NCBI GenBank assembly: GCA_051880495.1
Contig: JBJEOB010000161.1
Location: 1 to 28,411 of the forward strand
Direction of reading: 5' to 3'
Source: MGBC120314 sp051880495
Lineage (GTDB): Bacteria > Bacillota > Clostridia > Lachnospirales > Lachnospiraceae
Length of the DNA: 28,411 nucleotides
Made by a program: the position numbers and the translations under genes. The notes under the pieces are model-generated. The model was not told where the DNA came from. It ran no database searches and saw only the letters and a program-made list of their open reading frames with translations. Shown here piece by piece: positions 23,670 through 28,411 of the stretch (position 1 is its first letter; each line of letters begins with the position of its first letter).

Positions 23670-24062
23670 CTATTTTAAAGAAAAACTCTCCGGCAAAAGC
23701 TGTGAAAGTGTGTATACAATAAAATCTTTTTCATTCTTTGCCAGAATTATCTCAAAACTTCCGTCGCAGAACTCCGCCATAACCTGCCTGCACACACCAC
23801 ATGGTGCCGCATAATCGGTTGGTTCATCGCCCCTTCCGCCTGTTATGACAATTCGTTTCCATTTCATGCAGCCTTCGCTGACTGCCTTGAAAATAGCTGT
23901 TCTTTCAGCGCAGTTACTAGGACCGAATGCAGCATTTTCAACATTACAACCCGTATAAACAGTACCGTCTTCCGCCTCAAGTGCAGCGCCAACCTTGTAT
24001 CCTGAATACGGACTGTACGACATTTTTCTTGCTTCTATTGCCTTTCTGATTAGTTCATCCAT
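23670..24062 (-). CDS. cdd: Cytidine deaminase
   Basis: Converts cytidine and deoxycytidine to uridine forms in pyrimidine salvage. The 130 residues match the small tetrameric class. The zinc site is seen as C51-A-E53 (NCAERTAIF) with C88 and C91 (PCGVCRQVM); the first ligand is Cys, not the His of dimeric enzymes. GCNVENAAFGPS binds the nucleoside. It has its own promoter immediately upstream and no partner gene in the same transcript. Confidence 0.95.
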   Translation of the reverse strand: MDELIRKAIEARKMSYSPYSGYKVGAALEAEDGTVYTGCNVENAAFGPSNCAERTAIFKAVSEGCMKWKRIVITGGRGDEPTDYAAPCGVCRQVMAEFCDGSFEIILAKNEKDFIVYTLSQLLPESFSLK

Positions 24063-24094
24063 AATGTGTATCCCCCAGCCAAAGTGATATCTAA

Positions 24095-24123
24095 ATTATA
24101 ATTCATTTAAATTGTATTATCAA
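24095..24123 (-). promoter_or_regulatory. Sigma-A-type promoter for cdd
   Basis: Minus strand TTGATA (24123-24118), 17-base spacer, TATAAT (24100-24095), 33 bases before the cdd start. Confidence 0.7.
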
Positions 24124-24154
24124 ACATAAATCGTTTCTTTTACTTATATTTTCA

Positions 24155-24182
24155 TTGAAAAAAATCCATGCTTATATATAAT
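24155..24182 (+). promoter_or_regulatory. Sigma-A-type promoter for the serine hydrolase gene
   Basis: TTGAAA (24155-24160), 16-base spacer, TATAAT (24177-24182), 31 bases before ATG 24214. GAGGTG (24203-24208) serves as the ribosome binding site. Confidence 0.65.
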
Positions 24183-24213
24183 TATATTATCACATAAAAT
24201 TCGAGGTGCATCG

Positions 24214-25635
24214 ATGGATAATTACTTTAAATACCAGAATCCTGAAGAAGTCGGAATTTCTTCTGCATGGATTATTAACTTTCTAAATCGTCTTGAGAAT
24301 CAGAATCTGCCATTGCACAGTTTCATACTTATGAAGGATGATGCTATTGTGGCAGAAACCTACTACTCTCCATATACATCAGATACTCTTCACAGAATGT
24401 TCTCTATAACAAAGAGTTTTATTTCTGTTGCTATAGGTCTCCTTGAAGAGGAGGGTAAATTAAAACTTGATGATCCAATTATTAAGTATTTCCCTGAAAA
24501 GCTGCCGGACACTCCACTTTCGCCATATCTTTATTGCATGACTATCCGCGATATGCTTAAAATGTCCACCTGTCACTCATCAACAACATATAAAGCTCCC
24601 GGTTGTACCGACTGGGTCGGATCATTTTTTACCACGCCCCCATCTCATAAATGTGGCAGTGTTTTTTCATATGACACTTCTTCCACACATACACTATGTG
24701 CTCTTGTAGAAAAGCTTACCGGAAATAAAATGCTTGATTATCTCCGTATCAAATTTTTGGATGAAATCGGCTTTTCCAAAGAGGCTTATGTACTCTGTGC
24801 TCCCGGCGGTGAAAGTCTTGGCGGTTCAGGTCTCATGGCTACACCAATGGATTTATTAAAATTTATGTACGTTATAAGCAAAGGTGGCAGATTCAACAAC
24901 AGACAGCTTCTTCCTGAAAAATATATCAAAGCTGCCACAAGTCGTCAGATAGATACATATGCCAAGTCAGCAACCTGGGAAGAGATGCAGGGATACGGTT
25001 ATCAATTCTGGATGACTACACACAATGGTGTAGCCTGCTATGGAATGGGCGGGCAATATGCAGTTTACTATCCTGACAAGAATATTCTTTTTATCACAAC
25101 AGCAGATACTCAGGGTCGTGCCGGAGGTACACAGCTTATCTACGATGCATTTTATCAGGAAATATATGATAAAATTGACGCTTTGAATCCGTCAGCAAGT
25201 CTTGACACTTATTTAAAAACACGAAGCCTTATTCCTGTAAGCGGAAGCAGTGTTTCACCGATTACTGATAAAATTAATAACGTAAGATTCACTCTTGACA
25301 CCAATAAGATGGGATTTAAATGGATTTCTCTGTCTCTCGATAAATATGACGGCACATTTGATTATGAGACTGATAAAGGTGTGTTCTCACTCAACTTTGG
25401 AATCGGCTACAATCAAAACACTCAATTTCCGTTCTATAATCACAAAGCAGCGGTCAGCGGTGCGTTCAGAGACGAAAATACTTTTGTAATAAAGGCACAA
25501 TTAGTTGATGAATCTGTGGGAAGTGTGCTTATCGAGCTGGCATTTTCAGATGATTGCGTTACAGTTATGATGCGCAAATTTGAAGAGACAATGTATAGCG
25601 AATTTGACGGTTTTATGACCGGTCACAGAAACTAA
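24214..25635 (+). CDS. Class C beta-lactamase-like serine hydrolase
   Basis: Serine hydrolase of the beta-lactamase/esterase/DD-peptidase (AmpC, PF00144-type) superfamily, 473 residues. The nucleophile motif S64-x-x-K67 is in MFSITKSFISVAIG. The second motif sits at Y153 (FSYDTSSTH, in place of YSN). GMGGQYAVYYP takes the position of the HxG motif, with Gly-Met in place of His. The first 330 residues are catalytic, and the last 130 form a beta-rich C-terminal domain seen in some esterase-like members. There is no signal peptide, so it acts in the cytoplasm and is unlikely to be a resistance enzyme. The natural substrate is unknown. Confidence 0.88.
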   Translation: MDNYFKYQNPEEVGISSAWIINFLNRLENQNLPLHSFILMKDDAIVAETYYSPYTSDTLHRMFSITKSFISVAIGLLEEEGKLKLDDPIIKYFPEKLPDTPLSPYLYCMTIRDMLKMSTCHSSTTYKAPGCTDWVGSFFTTPPSHKCGSVFSYDTSSTHTLCALVEKLTGNKMLDYLRIKFLDEIGFSKEAYVLCAPGGESLGGSGLMATPMDLLKFMYVISKGGRFNNRQLLPEKYIKAATSRQIDTYAKSATWEEMQGYGYQFWMTTHNGVACYGMGGQYAVYYPDKNILFITTADTQGRAGGTQLIYDAFYQEIYDKIDALNPSASLDTYLKTRSLIPVSGSSVSPITDKINNVRFTLDTNKMGFKWISLSLDKYDGTFDYETDKGVFSLNFGIGYNQNTQFPFYNHKAAVSGAFRDENTFVIKAQLVDESVGSVLIELAFSDDCVTVMMRKFEETMYSEFDGFMTGHRN

Positions 25636-25642
25636 CTAAAAA

Positions 25643-25676
25643 AGAGCGTTAAGATTTCACAGTTTCTTAACGCTCT
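25643..25676 (+). terminator. Bidirectional terminator between the hydrolase and ridA
   Basis: AGAGCGTTAAGA (25643-25654) pairs perfectly with TCTTAACGCTCT (25665-25676) around a 10-base loop. A-rich sequence precedes it and GATTTTT follows, so it can end transcription of both convergent genes. Confidence 0.9.
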
Positions 25677-25691
25677 GATTTTTACCAATTA

Positions 25692-26063
25692 CTATAATTC
25701 AGCAATAGCCTCAACTTCGCAAAGAACATTTTTAGGTAATGTCTTTACGGCAACACAGCTTCTTGCCGGTTTTCCTGTAAAATACTTTTCATATACTGCA
25801 TTAAATGCTGCAAAATCGTTCATATCAGCAAGAAAACAGGTTGTCTTTACTGTTGATGTATATGAAGCTCCTGCCGCCTCAAGAATTCCTCCGAGATTCT
25901 TCATAACCTGCTCTGCCTGAGCCGTAATATCTTCACCGATAATTGCACCTGTCTGTGGATCTGCCGGTATCTGTCCCGATGTAAAAAGAACATTTCCCAT
26001 TACAATTCCCTGTGAGTATGGTCCAATAGCCTTTGGTGCATTCTCTGTTGCAACAATCTTCAT
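25692..26063 (-). CDS. ridA: RidA (YjgF/YER057c/UK114) enamine/imine deaminase
   Basis: Hydrolyses reactive 2-aminoacrylate and similar enamines/imines made by PLP enzymes, releasing ammonia and a keto acid. The 123 residues are typical. Visible signatures are AIGPYSQGIVMGNVLFTSGQ, PARSCVAVKTLPKN with the conserved Arg, and CEVEAIAEL with the conserved Glu. AGGAGGAA lies before the start. A PLP aminotransferase is the next gene upstream on the same strand, in keeping with its role. Confidence 0.95.
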   Translation of the reverse strand: MKIVATENAPKAIGPYSQGIVMGNVLFTSGQIPADPQTGAIIGEDITAQAEQVMKNLGGILEAAGASYTSTVKTTCFLADMNDFAAFNAVYEKYFTGKPARSCVAVKTLPKNVLCEVEAIAEL

Positions 26064-26106
26064 GTCAAATTCCTCCTAAAATATACAACATATTTTTGTT
26101 GGTTCA

Positions 26107-26135
26107 ATGGTATCACAATTTTAAATACCGGTCAA
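26107..26135 (-). promoter_or_regulatory. Sigma-A-type promoter for ridA
   Basis: Minus strand TTGACC (26135-26130), 17-base spacer, TACCAT (26112-26107), 43 bases before the ridA start, so ridA can be transcribed apart from the aminotransferase. Confidence 0.65.
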
Positions 26136-26185
26136 CCAAATCCATTCTTCGCATAATGCGTAAATAGTACGATTTACTTTCATTC

Positions 26186-27349
26186 TTAACGTTTCATCTT
26201 TTCCCGGATGGACGATAAACGGTCAAGTGCCTCGTTAAGTGTTTCATCCCGCTTTGCGAAATGCATCCTAATAAGATGATTGACGTCTTCCTTAAAGAAG
26301 CTTGAACCCGGAACAGCACCAACTCCCACTTTACGGGCAAGGTCTTCGCAGAATACCACATCATCCTCATAACCGAACTCGCTGATATCCACCAGAACAT
26401 AATATGCCCCCTGCGGCTTTGTAAATGTAAGTCCAATATCCCGAAGTCCACCCACAAACAGATTCTTCATATGTGTGTAATGTGCCTGCAAATCTTTATA
26501 ATATGTATCAGGAAAATAAAGTCCCACTGTTGCTGCTTCCATTAAAGGTGCCGCAGCACCGACTGTCAAAAAATCGTGAACCTTCTTTACACGGTCAATC
26601 ACTTCCGGCGGTGCAATAACATACCCAAGTCGCCATCCTGTAATCGAATATGTCTTAGACAGTGAATTACACTGAATTGTACGTTCTCTCATCCCCGGCA
26701 GCGCTGCCAAATACACATGTTCATACGGTTCATATACAATATGCTCATATACCTCATCCGTAATAACCCACGTGTCATATTTTTGGGCCAAATCCGCAAT
26801 AATTTGAAGTTCTTCTCTTGTGAAAACCTTACCACACGGGTTGGAAGGATTGCACAGAATCATTGCCTTCGGATGTTGTCTGAATGCATCCTCAAGAACT
26901 TCCGGGTCAAAATCAAATGTCGGCGGAACAAGCGGAACATAGATTGGCTCTGCTCCTGAAAGAATTGTATCTGCACCATAATTCTCATAAAATGGTGAAA
27001 AAATCACAACCTTATCGCCCGGATTCGTAACTGACATCATCGCTGCCATCATCGCCTCCGTGCTTCCACAGGTTACTACTATTTCAGAATCCGGATCAAT
27101 TTTCATTCCACTAAAATGTTCATACTTTCCTGCCAATGCTTCACGGAAATTTTGTGCACCCCAGGTCAATGCATACTGATGTGGACCTTTTGGTGCAATC
27201 TGCGCCAGGCGGTCGGTAATTTCCTTTGGAGGGTCAAAATCCGGGAATCCCTGCGATAAATTAACCGCACCGTACTTATTTGCAACTCTTGTCATTCTTC
27301 GGATTACAGAATCCGTAAAACCAGCTGTTCTATCACTTAATGCTCTCAT
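26186..27349 (-). CDS. Class I PLP-dependent aminotransferase (methionine/kynurenine aminotransferase-like)
   Basis: Fold-type I aminotransferase, 387 residues from ATG 27349. The upstream in-frame GTG 27358 is only 2 bases from GAGGTGAC, while the ATG is better spaced. Features are NLSQGFPDFDPP, LCNPSNPCGKVF, VITDEVYEHIVYE, the Schiff-base Lys in NSLSKTYSITGWRLGY and the substrate Arg in HLIRMHFAK. The opening NLSQGFPDF and the SNPCGKV variant resemble glutamine/methionine-type (YbdL/MtnE/kynurenine) transaminases more than aspartate ones. It is distinct from the aminotransferase at 15907. RidA follows 122 bases downstream. The palindrome in its promoter suggests repressor control. Confidence 0.9.
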   Translation of the reverse strand: MRALSDRTAGFTDSVIRRMTRVANKYGAVNLSQGFPDFDPPKEITDRLAQIAPKGPHQYALTWGAQNFREALAGKYEHFSGMKIDPDSEIVVTCGSTEAMMAAMMSVTNPGDKVVIFSPFYENYGADTILSGAEPIYVPLVPPTFDFDPEVLEDAFRQHPKAMILCNPSNPCGKVFTREELQIIADLAQKYDTWVITDEVYEHIVYEPYEHVYLAALPGMRERTIQCNSLSKTYSITGWRLGYVIAPPEVIDRVKKVHDFLTVGAAAPLMEAATVGLYFPDTYYKDLQAHYTHMKNLFVGGLRDIGLTFTKPQGAYYVLVDISEFGYEDDVVFCEDLARKVGVGAVPGSSFFKEDVNHLIRMHFAKRDETLNEALDRLSSIREKMKR

Positions 27350-27407
27350 ATAATGCACGTCACCTCATATAGTTATTTTTTGCCATACACGACAATTTAC
27401 GATTTTA

Positions 27408-27436
27408 ATTGTAATACAACGGCGCCGTTTCTTCAA
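27408..27436 (-). promoter_or_regulatory. Promoter with operator-like palindrome for the aminotransferase
   Basis: Minus strand TTGAAG (27436-27431), 17-base spacer, TACAAT (27413-27408). The spacer contains the perfect 12-base palindrome AACGGCGCCGTT (27418-27429). It is GC-rich in an AT-rich intergenic region and lies exactly where a bound protein would block or reshape the promoter. The pattern is seen; repressor binding is inferred. Confidence 0.6.
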
Positions 27437-27497
27437 TAAGAGTATAAATATCAAAAGCCAAATAAATTATATCCGACAGATTGGGCAAAAAAACTTA

Positions 27498-28025
27498 TCA
27501 TCTTTCTTTTGACAAGCGAATCTTAATCTTAAAAAACACCGCTGCAATAACAATCAGAATGCCCAAAATAAACTGAACAAAGGTTGATACGGTAAGATTA
27601 TACGGATTATCAGTGACAGTAAATGCATACTTTGTTAATTCGGTCATATACTTTGCTTTTTCATTCTCATCAGTCATATTCTTTTTCACATCATTTACCG
27701 CAGCCGTACTTACAATAAACATGCCCTTCAGTAATGTGTGCGGCGTAAGACCTTCATCATCTGCCGTATCTTTTAACACAAGCACCATTCTCCCATCATA
27801 TGTTTTCCCGACATAACAGCTTCTGTCATTATAATTCATGGCAAGCGGACTTATTTCTTCAAATTCTACCGAAAGGAAACGATTATTCAGTTGTTCTTCC
27901 GTACAATCCATATAATTTATTGCACCCGCAAACGTCTTAAATATCCGCTCACCGGTCAACAGACTAATAACTGCACAGAACAAAATAATAATTGAAATAA
28001 TAACCCTTTTTAAAAATTTTATCAT
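27498..28025 (-). CDS. Two-helix membrane protein of unknown function
   Basis: Unrecognised 175-residue protein. An N-terminal helix (about 7-26, VIISIIILFCAVISLLTGE) and a C-terminal helix (about 147-166, FVQFILGILIVIAAVFFKI) enclose an outer domain of about 120 residues (FLSVEFEEISPLAMNYNDRS, GRMVLVLKDTADDEGLTPHT). The layout, with both ends inside, resembles small clostridial two-helix proteins of uncharacterised families. Its start lies 9 bases after the stop of the next-upstream gene, so they form a pair. Confidence 0.75.
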   Translation of the reverse strand: MIKFLKRVIISIIILFCAVISLLTGERIFKTFAGAINYMDCTEEQLNNRFLSVEFEEISPLAMNYNDRSCYVGKTYDGRMVLVLKDTADDEGLTPHTLLKGMFIVSTAAVNDVKKNMTDENEKAKYMTELTKYAFTVTDNPYNLTVSTFVQFILGILIVIAAVFFKIKIRLSKER

Positions 28026-28034
28026 AATTTCACC

Positions 28035-28310
28035 TTATCCTTTCGTAAATTCTATAAAATTACTGCCCACGTATTCCAGAATCCCACGGTGCCCTTCCTG
28101 GAGGCGATTATAAACTTCTTTATCCACTTGAAAATCTTTTCTTCTTTTTCCGATAAGAAACGATGCCATATACTGTGTATCTCTACTCATAAATCCGTGA
28201 CTTTCTTCGACATATGCCAAAATGACAGCATAGCCGGTTAACGGCGCATTTAGGTTTTCAACAGTATATTTTGAATCCAAAACTGCTTCTACTCGTTTTG
28301 TTTTTTTCAT
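28035..28310 (-). CDS. Small soluble protein of unknown function, paired with 27498-28025
   Basis: Unrecognised 91-residue protein starting MKKTKRVEAVLDSKY. GGAGG lies 8 bases before ATG 28310, so I reject the in-frame GTG at 28328. No membrane segment. The composition (AVILAYVEESHGFMSRDTQY, LIGKRRKDFQVDKEVYNRL, ILEYVGSNFIEF) suggests a small beta-rich fold. It is co-directional with the membrane protein downstream with a 9-base gap, so the two probably act together. Confidence 0.75.
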   Translation of the reverse strand: MKKTKRVEAVLDSKYTVENLNAPLTGYAVILAYVEESHGFMSRDTQYMASFLIGKRRKDFQVDKEVYNRLQEGHRGILEYVGSNFIEFTKG

Positions 28311-28333
28311 AATAAGTCCTCCTGACACGGTAT

Positions 28334-28354
28334 GGTAGTGTCAAATTTACTACC
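28334..28354. promoter_or_regulatory. Short inverted repeat near the right edge
   Basis: GGTAGT (28334-28339) and ACTACC (28349-28354) are perfect inverted arms 9 bases apart, followed on the plus strand by a T7 run. It sits 24 bases before the start of the 91-residue gene. It could be an operator for that gene or the terminator of a plus-strand gene that is not visible here. The rest of the edge (28355-28411) holds no gene I can support. Confidence 0.4.
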
Positions 28355-28411
28355 TTTTTTTCTTTTTAAAACCTTTATTTTCGGGAGTTTGCAAATAAAA
28401 AGAGCATTGAC

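Noticed and set aside
24214..25635. Antibiotic-resistance beta-lactamase
   Set aside because: The SxxK motif places it in the superfamily, but there is no signal peptide and the YxN and HxG motifs are altered. An esterase- or peptidase-like role is more likely.
1..28411. tRNA, rRNA, riboswitch or replication origin
   Set aside because: No cloverleaf-type sequence, rRNA-like block, known riboswitch core or DnaA-box cluster was recognised by eye.

Overview
This window is AT-rich DNA with dense, short-spaced operons and GGAGG-type ribosome binding sites. The protein set (clostridial-type RlmD, MutS2, CheX, a DUF4080-type radical SAM protein, zinc-ribbon membrane proteins) points to a gut Firmicute of the Lachnospiraceae. 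The species cannot be named from sequence alone. About three quarters of the window is ordinary chromosome. The left 6.6 kb is an accessory region built of broken and transferred pieces.

Layout. (1) 1-1145: one end of an IS256-family element with its DDE transposase, abutting a frameshifted membrane-protein remnant (1149-1485). (2) 1619-3557: three co-directional small membrane proteins, two with an N-terminal zinc ribbon. (3) 3725-5331: a mosaic of gene fragments (orphan toxin C-termini, an immunity protein, small phage-like genes) punctuated by three identical 36-bp imperfect palindromes. (4) 5409-6535: a decayed CRISPR adaptation module, with cas2 frameshifted and cas1 split by an internal deletion. 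No Cas effector and no ordinary CRISPR array is present. (5) 6553-10254: the minus-strand operon htrA-like / yhaM-like / rlmD, with a relic of a lost RlmD C-terminal extension behind it. (6) 10416-14951: plus-strand operon mutS2 / response regulator / sensor kinase. (7) 14929-18680: minus-strand cluster of a 35-aa membrane peptide, AIR-synthase-like protein, Lrp-type regulator, aminotransferase, CheX and TrmL. (8) 18717-23576: a lipoprotein-like orphan, a DEDDh exonuclease, a B12-binding radical SAM protein and a PAS-GGDEF protein. (9) 23670-28310: cytidine deaminase, a class C beta-lactamase-like hydrolase, RidA, a second aminotransferase and two small unknown proteins.

How the parts relate. 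RidA next to a PLP aminotransferase fits clearing of reactive enamine/imine by-products. MutS2 with a two-component system, and Lrp with an aminotransferase, are plausible co-regulated units. The region most worth a second look is 3725-6535. There, 36-bp palindromes lie beside cas1-cas2, the nearest 77 bp past the cas2 stop. They separate 639- and 802-bp pieces of mobile DNA that begin and end inside genes. It could be a disrupted CRISPR locus with very long inserts, a palindromic recombination-junction family for toxin cassettes, or a REP-like element. The sequence alone does not settle which.
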